NCBI RefSeq assembly: GCF_001949145.1
Contig: NW_019091492.1
Coordinates: 422,577-471,594 of the forward strand
From: Acanthaster planci
Taxonomy: Eukaryota > Echinodermata > Asteroidea > Valvatida > Acanthasteridae
Length of the DNA: 49,018 bases
Direction of reading: 5' to 3'
The notes under the pieces were generated by a model that made no database searches, had not been told where the DNA came from, and worked only from the letters and a program-made list of their open reading frames with translations. The position numbers and the translations under genes were made by a program. Below, piece by piece: positions 24,491 through 36,300 of the stretch (its first letter is position 1; each line of letters opens with the position of its first letter).

Positions 24491-25257
24491 AGGAGCTCGC
24501 TAGATGATCAGGAGCTCACTGGATGATCAGAAGATCACTGGATGATCAGAAGCCCACTTGATGATCAGAAGATCACTGGATGATCAGAAGCTCACTTGAT
24601 AATCAGAAGATCACTGGATGATCAGAAGCTCACTGGATGATCAGAAGCTCACTTGATGATCAGAAGCTCACTGGACGATCAGAAGATCACTGGATGATCA
24701 GAAGATCACTTGATGATCAGAAGATCACTGGATGATCAGAAGATCACTGGACGATCAGAAGATCACTGGATGATCAGAAGATCACTTGATGATCAGAAGA
24801 TCACTTGATAATCAGAAGATCACTGGATGATCAGAAGCTCGCTGAATGATCAGGAGATCACTGGATGATCAGAAGCTCACTGGATGATCAGAAGATCACT
24901 GGATGATCAGAAGATCACTGGATGATCAGAAGCTCACTTGATGATCAGAAGCTCACTGGACGATCAGAAGATCACTGGATGATCAGAAGATCACTTGATG
25001 ATCAGAAGATCACTGGATGATCAGAAGATCACTGGATAATCAGGAGCTCGCTGAATGATCAGGAGATCACTGGATGATCAGAAGCTCACTGGATGATCAG
25101 AAGATCACTGGATGATCAGAAGCTCACTGGATGATCAGGAGCTCAGTGGATGATCAGGAGCTCACTGGATGATCAGGAGCTCACTGGATGATCAGGAGCT
25201 AGCTGAATGATCAGGAGATCACTGGATAACCAGGAGCTCGCTGGATAATCAGGAGCT
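24491..25257 (+). repeat. 19-bp minisatellite, left block (about 40 units)
   Basis: Head-to-tail units of consensus GGATGATCAGAAGATCACT, with variants at a few fixed places: CTGG/CTTG, GATC/GCTC, AGAAG/AGGAG and GATG/GATA/GACG. Most units hold the palindrome TGATCA and one or two GATC sites. Unit variants recur in blocks, which shows higher-order duplication. The array continues in the same orientation and register beyond the inserted element at 25258-27105. Confidence 0.95.
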
Positions 25258-25585
25258 TATGGTGTATTATTTACGACAAACATTTCTCTCTCTCTTTAGC
25301 CTCCCTCCAGGCGACGCGACCAGACGACGCGACGGCTCCCTTGCGTCGTGCCGTCAGGTCGCACCTTCACCTTCTTGCCATTACTTTTGTACACACACGA
25401 TGCGTCGCGTCGTGCCGTCGCCCGTCGCGTCGTGCTACTTTAGGTCCTTTCCATGTTGCATTTTTTGCCGCCTAAACGTCGCCCCCTCCGTCCCATCGAG
25501 CTGTCGTGCGTCGCGTCGTGCATCGTGTCGTGTATTGCGTCGCCTGAAGCACGACGCAACGCACGACACGACGCGCGCGTCGTGT
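25258..25585 (+). repeat. Left terminal inverted repeat (at least 328 bp)
   Basis: This pairs with 26778-27105. The outer 90 or so bases are nearly identical between the arms; the inner parts are diverged with short indels. The arm opens with TTTACGACAAACATTTC, a CT run and CCTCCCTCCAGG. It then becomes very CpG-rich, built from variants of GTCGCGTCGTGC. It runs directly into the gap, so its true inner end is unknown. Confidence 0.9.
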
Positions 25586-26057
25586 NNNNNNNNNNNNNNN
25601 NNNNNNNNNNNNNNNNNNNNNNNNNNNNNNNNNNNNNNNNNNNNNNNNNNNNNNNNNNNNNNNNNNNNNNNNNNNNNNNNNNNNNNNNNNNNNNNNNNNN
25701 NNNNNNNNNNNNNNNNNNNNNNNNNNNNNNNNNNNNNNNNNNNNNNNNNNNNNNNNNNNNNNNNNNNNNNNNNNNNNNNNNNNNNNNNNNNNNNNNNNNN
25801 NNNNNNNNNNNNNNNNNNNNNNNNNNNNNNNNNNNNNNNNNNNNNNNNNNNNNNNNNNNNNNNNNNNNNNNNNNNNNNNNNNNNNNNNNNNNNNNNNNNN
25901 NNNNNNNNNNNNNNNNNNNNNNNNNNNNNNNNNNNNNNNNNNNNNNNNNNNNNNNNNNNNNNNNNNNNNNNNNNNNNNNNNNNNNNNNNNNNNNNNNNNN
26001 NNNNNNNNNNNNNNNNNNNNNNNNNNNNNNNNNNNNNNNNNNNNNNNNNNNNNNNNN
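25586..26057. other. Assembly gap (472 N)
   Basis: A run of N directly at the inner end of the left inverted repeat. Self-pairing, CpG-rich sequence is a likely cause. Nothing can be said about its content, and the open frames that run through it are artefacts. Confidence 1.
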
Positions 26058-26257
26058 TTGAGGGTAATAATATAGTGCAGACTGGATGGTAATTACCTAA
26101 ACCCGTGCTCAAACTTGCGGTCGTACAATTGTAGACAAGTTGTCTGGAGGAGTGAGAGAACTACTTGGAAACTGCTGGCACGGATCACAGAGAAATATTT
26201 ATAAGGTTACAAATTTACCACAAATGGGAACTTCATCAACGGTCTTAAAAAGAAATT

Positions 26258-26745
26258 GGACAGACATTCTAACAAGGATCAGCCGGGTAAAAATTCTGGG
26301 CTTACACTTATTATGTGAGAGCACCTACATACCCAGATTTTGTTTTTGCTCGTTTCCTTTTTTTTTTGATAAAATATGACACAACTAATTCAATTTGATG
26401 AACGGATGAAAAAGCCCCACCCCCTTCCCCCAAAAAATCAACGCCTGCGGCTCAGGTCGTGTATTTTGCAAGCGCGTTGGACGGAAATTAGAGAAAAGAA
26501 AAGAAATCATTGACTGGGAAATTAAGGAGTGACGAATTCTGAGCTTGCAGTTTCCACTTATTTTGAGAAAGCAGTTCTTATTTATTCGGATTTTCATGTC
26601 CACTTTTATCATTTCTTTCAATAAAATATGACTGAAATTAATCCCAATTAATGAATTGATGAGATAAAAACAATGAAAAATCAACACCAAAGAGCGAATA
26701 GCATGTACTTTGCAAGAAAGGTGAAAGAAAACAGTAAAGGCACCC
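26258..26745 (+). repeat. Diverged internal direct duplication (about 244 bp period) in the fold-back element
   Basis: Landmarks recur in order at offsets of 243-252: AATTCTG (26292 and 26535), CACTTATT, AAAATATGAC (26371 and 26623), TGATGA, AAAAATCAAC and TTTGCAAG (26465 and 26709). The two copies fill most of the readable core. They are well diverged, unlike the outer ends of the inverted repeats. Confidence 0.6.
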
Positions 26746-26777
26746 TCTATAAACACCATGAAGTAAAGGGCAACAGC

Positions 26778-27105
26778 ACACGACGCGTCACTTCGTGTCG
26801 TGTATCGCATCGTGCTTCAGGCGACGCGATGCACGACACAATGTACGACGTGACACACGACAGCATGACGCGACGGAAGGGGCGACGTTTAGGTGGCAAA
26901 AAATGCAACATGGAAAATACCTAAAGTAGCACGACGCGACGGCATGACGCTACACACGACGCGACGTGTCGTGTGTGTACAAACGTAATGGCAGGAAGGC
27001 GACGGTCCCTTTGCACGACGCAAGGGAGCCGTCGCGTCGTCTGGTCGCGTCGCCTGGAGGGAGGCTAAAGAGAGAGAGAAATGTTTGTCGTAAATAGTAC
27101 ACCAT
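26778..27105 (-). repeat. Right terminal inverted repeat (328 bp)
   Basis: Reverse complement of the left arm, beginning ACACGACGCG and ending GTACACCAT. The CpG-rich part also contains short palindromes (GTCGTG/CACGAC), so the arm can fold on itself as well as onto its partner. Confidence 0.9.
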
Positions 27106-27370
27106 AGGAGCTAGCTGGATAATCAGGAGCTCACTGGATGATCAGGAGCTCACTGGATGATCAGGAGCTCACTGGGTGATCAGGAGCTAGCTGGATGATC
27201 AGAAGATCACTGGATGATCAGAAGCTCACTGGATGATCAGAAGCTCACTGGATGATCAGAAGCTCACTGGATGATCAGAAGCTCACTGGATAATCAGGAG
27301 CTCACTGGATGATCAGGAGCTCACTGGGTGATCAGGAGCTAGCTGGATGATCAGGAGCTCACTGGATGAT
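27106..27370 (+). repeat. 19-bp minisatellite, right block (about 14 units)
   Basis: The same 19-bp unit and orientation as the left block. These units are mostly of the GGAGCTCACT or AAGCTCACT subtype. The first 7 bases, AGGAGCT, repeat the last 7 bases of the left block, as expected of a target-site duplication. The array ends abruptly inside a unit at about 27370. Confidence 0.95.
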
Positions 27371-30300
27371 TTTAGTTACACGTACATTCAGTTGACATGC
27401 TGTACTCCAGATACATTGAGTGTTTTCAGAATATTTTTGTTGGCTTTTGTTGCAATTTTTCACATTGAAAAATTTGTCAGCTTGAACTCTTTCAAATCCT
27501 TTTGCCTGCTGACCAAAAGGAAGTGTGGCATGTTTGATTGCGTTTTGTCATTATCCCAATTATGACACCTTTTTGTAGTTTATATTAACTTTGTCTGTCG
27601 ACAATTGCTCAGTTAGTCCTTTACTATTAAGGTCATGAGAACTGATTTCAATAATCTAGCCTGAGGAGTTCCAATCCTAACTGGGTCCTGAATGATTATT
27701 GTCCTGGCTTATTTCCATTATGAGCTGCTCCTTGGTGGAAAATATTGCATCCTGATTTAATGTTTGTCATTTATTAGAGCACAAATTAGTCAATAGATTG
27801 CCGCACATTTGGAGTCTTTATTTCATTAGAATGGGGGCAGTTGGAGGTTCTGTGAGGTGTTAAATTGAAGAATGGGGGGAGATAAATCTGCAAAGTGCAC
27901 CAACCTAAATTAGAACTTTTTTAACATGGTTTCAAATATAGGTCACATGGGTTACTTTAGGAAACCTTTGTAGTGTCTTACACAAACAGATATCCTCTCA
28001 CATTCAAATTTGAAGATAGGTTAAAGTTAACAGTACCTTACAATACTTGAAGTTTCCAATGGTAAATTTGAGATGGAATTCTGAAATGCAAGGGGATCTC
28101 GGTCAGACCATAGTTTTCCAGGGCGTCAATTGCTTTTCAAAGGGTGGGGGAACATAACCTTAAACAGAACTAATGCAAGCAAAACACAAAGCCCTTACAG
28201 TCTATAAAGGACCCTGGAAAATTTTGGATTCTTGATATGTTGTGCGATCTGAGGCAAATTGTTAACACTTTAACTCATTTTTGAAGCACAGACGTTTGAA
28301 AGACTCATTTCATTTTTCAAATAATTTCTGTCTGAATGTACATGTATGAAGCAAATGTAAGCCAGCTTCCCCAACCTTTTTTTAGTTAGGGTCCGGGAAA
28401 AAAGTGGAGGGGACAAATGATAAGATGCCCCCCTCCCCTTTAAAAGGTGGGAGGGAGGGCATACCCCTCCCATCCCCCACTGAGGGATTGGGTGTTTTAC
28501 TAGTTACTTAATGGAGGTTTCACACCTCAGTGGCAAAAGCAATGTGACTTGTTACATAGTTTTAATACCTATGATTGGAATCAGAGTATCAATGGGTTTT
28601 TGAGGTTTGATTCTGTGGAAACAAATGCGTTTTGTACTTTAGATGGAAAGCTTTGATAAATCTAGAATTTAAAACAAGATGCGATCCCTTAAAAGTTTTT
28701 AGAATAGAGGTATCCAATGCATATGAAATGAAACTGCCCCCCCCCAGGTGATACACGTAGGAGTGTATTGAAGATTCATATTATTGATATTAGTGATTTC
28801 ATCATTCTTGATAGAATTCAAGTAAAATTTGGGACATATGTTAATGTATTCCAATTCTCAGGAAATCAGTGGGACCAGCCTTTTAAAAACAACTCTATTT
28901 CTGTAGACACAATTACGTAACCTGTTCCACAAAGCCATCCACCATCTTTCAGTAGATGGACTAATTGATGACATTTTATCGTGCTGAAATAACTAGATGT
29001 TTAGTAATCTACTTACTGCTGTTCCTCATGGTTTACGTGTGACTCTATCTAGCTGTGCCATTGTTAGTAGTAGTAGGGGACTTTAGAAACACTGATCACT
29101 TGTATTATCTTGAATGCCAAGCCATTGGTGTAGCCTTAGAGCCTACAACAAGGCACTCAGCCGAGTGTAAAAATACTCAAAATGCACTTTCCCTCCAAAA
29201 GCTCCCTAAGTATAACTGAGCATAATGCCCAGATAGATTATCAGCCTCCAATGAATATATTAAGATCCCCTGCTAACAAGATCCAATGCCATTATTCTGA
29301 TTCGGGGAGGCACATTGAGCCAGTGTTGTTTATGTCCACGTGTCACCCACCCAATTGAGTACCCGTGATCCCATCTACCAATTGGATTATCGGGGCTATA
29401 ATACCAGATGAGGAGAAACCAGAGTTTCCCTCGCCCATCGCAGTCTGTTATTGCCACTGCTGAAATGAAATTAGGCTCCCTGGAAATGGGATTGGATTCG
29501 GCAAGCAGGCATTGGGCAAACGTATCGACCTTGCCGCCTTGGTCTGGTTGGTCTAGCCCAATCAATTTAAAACCTTGATGGAGACAGGATCTTATGCTTG
29601 ATGGCAGAGAGGCTTGGCTGAGGTCTTCTATTGCTGTCAAATTGAATCTACACTTACTTTCCTGATACTAATTTCTTGCAGCACATGTGCTGCTGGCTTT
29701 TGTGCCTGTTTTATCTTTTAACTTTTACCCTCTTCTGTTTGGCTTATATTGCTGCAGTGGGATTTATGGAACCTGTCTGATGTTTTGCAGAGATACAATT
29801 AGATACTTGATGTGTATTCCTAAACTTTTTTTCACAAAAGAAGCATTAGCTGGGTAGATTTGGTGTTTCATTGGGATGTTTGCTTTTAAGTACTTCTTAT
29901 AAAAGTGAAAGCAGCATATTTTTAGATAGTCTTTCTAGGTGAAACAAATTCATTTGGAGATTTATGGTCCTACATGTACATTGTTGTTGTGCTGTACATT
30001 TTTCATGAGGCTTTTCTTGATTACGGAAATAAACATGCCAATTTCAAAAGAGATGATACCTCTTCCATCAGCTCAGAAGTTTTGCCATTTGCAAAAGTAC
30101 AGTATCTGCACACCCACAAATCCGGCAAGTTTATATTTCCCTGTTTGAAACGTGAATTTGAAACAAGAAGCAGTAGAGGTCCACTTGAATACTAGATGTT
30201 GGCTATTAGTTAACATTATGTTGATATGTAGAGCCTGAAGTGCACAGTACACAATGTGTGTAGCGTTCTTCATGTACTGAATAATTGTCAACTCATGATG

Positions 30301-33300
30301 GTCTCTATATATGGTAAAGTCATTCTATTTCTGCTGAAGGGTTTCTTTTTATGGAGGGTTCATCAAAACAAATTTATTTAGCAAGTGTACTTGTTGGGCT
30401 GTCACTTTTATCGATTTTACTTTCAGGCCATTATGCGTGGCGTCAAACAGGCACACATTGCTTACAGTCCAGTTACTGTAACAACTAGAACCAGAATGAG
30501 AAGAACGGATGAGTGTGGTATAGTTTGGAGCTTGAGTGATCTATCTTTGTCACTGCCTCCTCATAGAAATGCTAGTGCCATAAAATTGTCAGACAATGAG
30601 CATATGTAAACAGTACCTCCCAAAACTTCAATTAGATTCAGTTATGGTGAGCCGTGTGCTCTTTCTGTCAAGGGTACTCTGCTCTTTTCAGGCCTCAAGA
30701 CACCTTTACAAGCAACAAAACCGGTTTTTATTTACTCCAAAAGTACCCAGCAATTTTGTGCAATTACTCATGCTGGCATAGTCGCCACTGCTTGGCTCGA
30801 CAATTGCTGTGTGGAAGACCAATCCATACACGTTAGCTTAGCCTCATTGATCACTAAATGTTCCAACTGTGTGCTTGCATGGCACCACTTAATATCACTC
30901 TCAATGAGAAATGCTGAAGTGAAATCATTTGGGGGGAAACTGCAGTAGGGGGGGGGTAGGTTGTTAGGTTTTATAACTGTGATGTCAATACTTAATACTT
31001 ATAATGAATACAGTACAGTGTCTTGTACATGATACCCATTACCACCAGCCCAGCATTGATCCAAACACCATTATTTCAGTCAGTTGGATATTGTTTTGAT
31101 GGAGTGTGCATCTGTTTTGGAAAGTAGATACTTTTCTCAGTTGACCAATCTCTCTTCAGGGATAGTTTAGTCCCAGGAAATCAAAGGGACATTTGGGGAA
31201 ATAGTATGTTACATTTTTACATTCTAATTGTTTTGTGAGTAGTCACGTGTGTGTTATCCATCTTCAAAGTCTTTGGCAGTATATTCTGTATACTTACTAT
31301 ATTGTCAATCTCGACTGGCATGGAAAGTACCAGTAAATGTCTTGTTTTACTTGAAGATTTTCTGAGGGACATTGGGACCTATCTTATAGATGCAATACAT
31401 ACATTCTCAGTTGGGTACAGTGCAATAGCATTCATGATTTCTATTCAAAAACATGACTTGGTTTCATTATTCACAGTTTCATTATCTTCTGTTCTTATAT
31501 CCTCTTTTGAATAAATCTTAGATCCTATGGAGAGAAATGGTATGGCAGTAACAGTAATTTAATTTTCCCTGCTTCTGAACCAATCATGAACTTTGGCATA
31601 GAGCTGGACCTATGTTGTACTTTACTCAAGAAATACTGTTCACATAACTTCTTCCATGTGATTTCCTCATGCATGGTCATAATTTTATGCATTAAATTGA
31701 CATTTTACCCCATATCAAGAAACACCTAATCAAGAATCAGCAAAGGGTTAGTGAGTGAGTTACTTAAGATAGAAGGAATCTCATGAAGGGTCCTGTGAAT
31801 GATTACCTAGACTAACACCAACAAGATTGTCCACAGTTGCTCAACTGAGGAAGAGTATCTTCACCTTATGGAAAGAAAGTCCCTGTGTGTTGGTTGGCTA
31901 TGAAATTCAAAACTAGGATTTTTTACTTGATTGATGAGGTGATGCTGATTATCTTCTTGATTGTAGCATTTAAGGCCCGTTTTTCCTGTACGTTTTACAG
32001 GATCTATACCCATTGCACTCTGGAAATTGAGGAAAGATGTTGATTGACAGGAGTGATGCTGCATCAACACCATGTTTTATCGGAAAGTAAAAACATAAAC
32101 TTGATGAAAACGTCATAAAGCTTGTGGATAATAAAGCTCTAAGTGACATGGGATTTGGAGCAATCCATTCCATCCTCAAATCCGTCAGTCATCGGATACA
32201 TTTGATAACTATCTTCATGTGTTTGTCTGCTAACCTGAGGGACTGCATTGCATAGTGTCCATTTATCAATATAGAATATAACATATCATATCTTTCAATT
32301 CAGACTTGTGGTACATTAAACAGTTTGTCATGTAGTATGGTCATTTATTACCTGAGGCCAGTTTTTGTGATGTGCAATTACTTCTCTGTTTCTATTGATT
32401 TTTGAGTGGGGGGGGGAACAGAGACATCCATAATTGCAAAATGTACAGCCATTGATTGTTGCTATTGTTACTTGTTTTTACAGTGCTGTGGTCAAAGTTA
32501 GACTCAAAGGAATAGGTTGTGTAAAGTTGTAACTTGATAGAGTAGTGAAGATGGTTGGATACACAGGCGGAGTGATTGTAAGTAGAGTGTATTGATAAAT
32601 CAATGGAAGTCTGATACTGAAGAATACAAGTTGATGCCATTGTGGGTAGCTCTACAATCTGCTTTATAATTCTTACTGTTGGAGTGAATTTTAAACATCC
32701 TACATGGAAGTTTTCATTATAAAAAAATGGTCCATTGTAGACTCCTTATTTGTTGATTTTTGTGGAGAAAGCAGATATTGGGTTTTAAGTTGGCTAAGTG
32801 TTCAGTCAAACTAGAAAAGCTATTTTGATTGAAGATGCTAATCTGTAATGTTTAATGGAAAAAAGAAGTCACAGAAATTGATGGAGGAATATCGAAACAG
32901 TGAGAGATCTCTTGGACATGTGGTCTGGTAAAAGAAAAAATGGTAGTAAAAAAGTCTTTACAAAGGCAGAAACTAGTCGAACTCAATAGCCCTCAATATT
33001 TGGCTGATTACAAGTAAGCTATTCTGGCAGTCGCATGCTCAAGGCAACACACATTCAACACCTTGTAATGAAAAGGAAGAAAATAATTTTGGAACACCCT
33101 GTAGGGGTGCACACTCCACAGTATTATTGGAGATGAACAAATCAACCAAGCCCGCTGAAATCATCCTGAGCGGCTGTCAATAATAGCAGAATCACCAGCC
33201 ATCCTGCTGGATGGCATAGAGAAGCTCTTCTGATGGAGGCAGGCAGTGAGAAGAAGCAATGATCAAGTAGGATTTAATTGCCGGCATTTCAGGATCCTGT

Positions 33301-36300
33301 GTGCCATAATTCCTAATCTATAGCATGTACGCAGGCTTTGCCGGAGGCTGCAGTGTGCTTGGGAGAAAAGAAGTGGAAGAAAGGTGTTTGTGGAACGTAG
33401 GATTACTGTGTATGGATGTAACATTCCCTGCCAGGTGGGGCTGTCCTTGCATATGGCTCATTGAATGCACTGCAGATGTCGACTGTACTTTTAGTGGAGC
33501 TAATCCTCAGTTTTCAAGGATTGTACTTTTGAGTCCGATTCCCTTTTTCTTTCCTTTTATTCTGATGCTTGAGCAAAGATGTCATTTCCATTTTCCAATT
33601 TTATTGTGACAGTAAAATAGAAATATTGCAGGCCTATACTATGCCCAGTGATGTAATGTGGGGGGGGGTATGACTCCCAGAAGAAGTCCGAACTGCTTTG
33701 GTCCTCTTCCTACCAATTTGAAAGCCTATGTACAGGTTATGTACAAGCTGAAGATATTTGCTTTTAGTTTTTCCTTGAAAAATGTGTACCCTAATGCTTC
33801 CCTTCATAGTTCCACTAATGACTGTCATATGAGTTCAACTTGGATTCCTTATCCTGGAATTCCATTGGAAGGAAATACTACACTCAAATTACTAAAACAT
33901 CAAATGACCTTGTTTTGTGTAAAAATAACCATGTTAAGTTCTCTTGCATTCAGTCATACTTTTCTGCCGATGTTGTTGGCGATTTCTGAGCAGTTTATAT
34001 TTCAAAATCTAATTTCGAGTGATTTCTTCTCTCAGTCATTGCTCAAGATTCAGTGGATTGACAGCATTTTCTTGAAGTGACTGGTTTGCTTTTATTTGAA
34101 TTTCCATGCATCTTTTTATTCTGTGGTTTCAGAAATTAGTTGCCTCTTTTTTATATGTTTCCTTCTATTCTGATTTTCAAAGCATTTAAAAAGTTGTGTG
34201 ACACTCTGTAAACTAAGGTAATACTTAATATCTGTGCAACTTACATCCACAGACCTCTCTCCAAACGTCTGTTGCAGCATTGATCCTGTCTAAATAGGGT
34301 ATTATTCCATGGCTCATCTGCTTGTCTGTTTTGGAAATCCATTATCCATCCAGTCTTAATCCTCATTCAGGCGGAAGTGACTACCACATAATAATCATTA
34401 GGTAGTTATAATGGACTGCACACTGTGGTGGGCAATCAATCTCAATCATAAAACACTGTGTTTTGACAGGCCAGCTGAGTACATAGCAAAGCCTTGGAAA
34501 TGACTGACGGTGTAGGGGGGGGAGTTACTGTCAGAGATCATGAGCTTGAGGGAGAGGGAAGCTCTATAGATGCCTTTGTCCGTTGATCATTGATTGTTCT
34601 GCCAGGATCAAAGCTGGGTTTATGCACAGAATGTTAGAATTAGCCACACGTGAATGAGGCAAAGATATAGGGAGGGGGCGAATTGAGGAACAGTCAGTCA
34701 TTTTGTTTATGATGTTGGAAGAATTTGGTGAATTTAATTAACATTTCACATTTGTTTATGTACTCAATAATAAACTGTTCATACTTTGCTGCCACAGACT
34801 CATTGTTTCTTACAAATATAAATCTTATAAATCACAGTTGAGTACAGTCAGCTTTAGTCTGCTGTCTGCCGTGCCGTTAATTTCCAATAAATTCTCTGAG
34901 CTATACAAAACTAAAGGCAGGAAACCTGACACATTTTGAGCACAGTGTTTTGTTGAATATTACTTTGTTATATTGATGCATTCAGTCCAGTCCTACATGA
35001 TATCACTCAGACTTGCATCATTTTAAGCAATCAATGATTCCCCTATCCAGATGGTTTGTCTGAAAAAGTTTAGATGTATTTCATGAAAGAGTGACCTTTT
35101 TTATGAAATTGCTAAGCATTCCAATATTCGCCCTCCCCAATAAGCAAAAGTAATGTCCCCTTAAGTTGTTCTCCATTTATTCCATCAAAGCCATGATATT
35201 TGTGATTGTCTAAGAAAAGAGGATGTGCATTGCTGGCGTCTCCATGATGTCTCAGTGGCTGTTTGTGTTATTTTAATTTAGTTACAATGAATGCACAAAA
35301 TGTTTACTCAAGCCCATCCCAGTGATACAAAACTCTTGTCTTCTGAGGACACATAAACGTATTACCTCCATAACCATGCCTGCTGCCCCTTAGCAAAGCA
35401 AAGAATGACTGCTGCCTATATTGAGATTTGTGATGTACAGAGCCAGACTACCAGTGCTGTGGCTCTATCAGTGCACACAATGCTATTTTGTCTGTGTGCA
35501 TGGCATTGGAAAGATGTACTAATGAATTATCGGATGCACTAATTGAACAGGAAATGTATAATGAATTAATTGATCAAGCAGGTGTCGCCAATCAATAGGT
35601 GCATTAGATAAAAAGGAAAACATCAATTGTAGATGTGATTTAGCAGGGTTTGTGGTGCTCTTGTCAATGAATTGACCAGATGAATTGATCAATGGCCTAC
35701 TGGCTTCCGCATTACTTTGTGGATAACAATGGGTCATTATACCATGGGTGTTACACCCTGCTGCTGTAATCCTTCCTATGGTGCTTTGGTTTCAATGAAA
35801 CTGCAGCTTATTGCATTGTTTCTGAATGGCTGGTTCAGGCTAAAAAGTCTCCTGGTTGCTTTTACAGCTAAGTTTTGATGGACCGTACAAAATAAAACTA
35901 AAAGGTGTTCATAAATGTTAGGAACAATAAAGGAAGCCAGTTCACTTATCTGATAAAAACATCAAGTTATGTAGAATGGTCTAAAAATATGGCATTTCAG
36001 TGAAATTTGATTATTTTATTCTATTCAGAGATTTGCATTTGGGAAACGGCTTTAATCATACTTTTTCTCTAAAACACAAATTGTGAAAACAGTCATATGT
36101 ACATGGTGTATGGACTGGATGGTTAATCTGTGAAACCAGTATATTTAATGGTAATCTTTTTCCTGTGTCAAATTTTGCCATCACATATTCTTGTGAATGG
36201 ACCTTCATACACAGCCGTGACCCTTGTCTAAAGTCGCTGTGCTTTCATTGTTGGTGATTGGTTACTTTCAGGTTCAAAATAACATGGATGAAAGAGAGAT

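Larger units (their letters stand above)
25258..27105. mobile_element. Fold-back / long-TIR DNA element inserted in the minisatellite
   Basis: A 1848-bp insertion (including 472 N) bounded by long terminal inverted repeats that start TATGGTGTA and end TACACCAT. It interrupts the 19-bp array. Deleting it with one AGGAGCT copy rejoins the array in exact 19-bp register, so the target duplication is probably 7 bp. A TA duplication with ends TGGTGTA/TACACCA is the alternative, but it leaves the array out of phase. No transposase is visible: the readable core (26058-26777) is AT-rich with no convincing frame, so it looks non-autonomous unless the gap hides a gene. The superfamily is not determined. 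Confidence 0.85.

Noticed and set aside
25259-26112. Long open frames of 202-277 codons on both strands
   Set aside because: They run through 472 N. The readable parts are Arg/Ser/Cys translations of the CpG-rich inverted repeat.
26385-26810. 141-codon minus-strand frame as a transposase remnant
   Set aside because: It has no recognisable catalytic or DNA-binding motif and spans two diverged copies of an internal repeat and part of the inverted repeat.
24491-27370. CRISPR array
   Set aside because: The units are contiguous 19-bp tandem copies with no unique spacers, in an animal genome.
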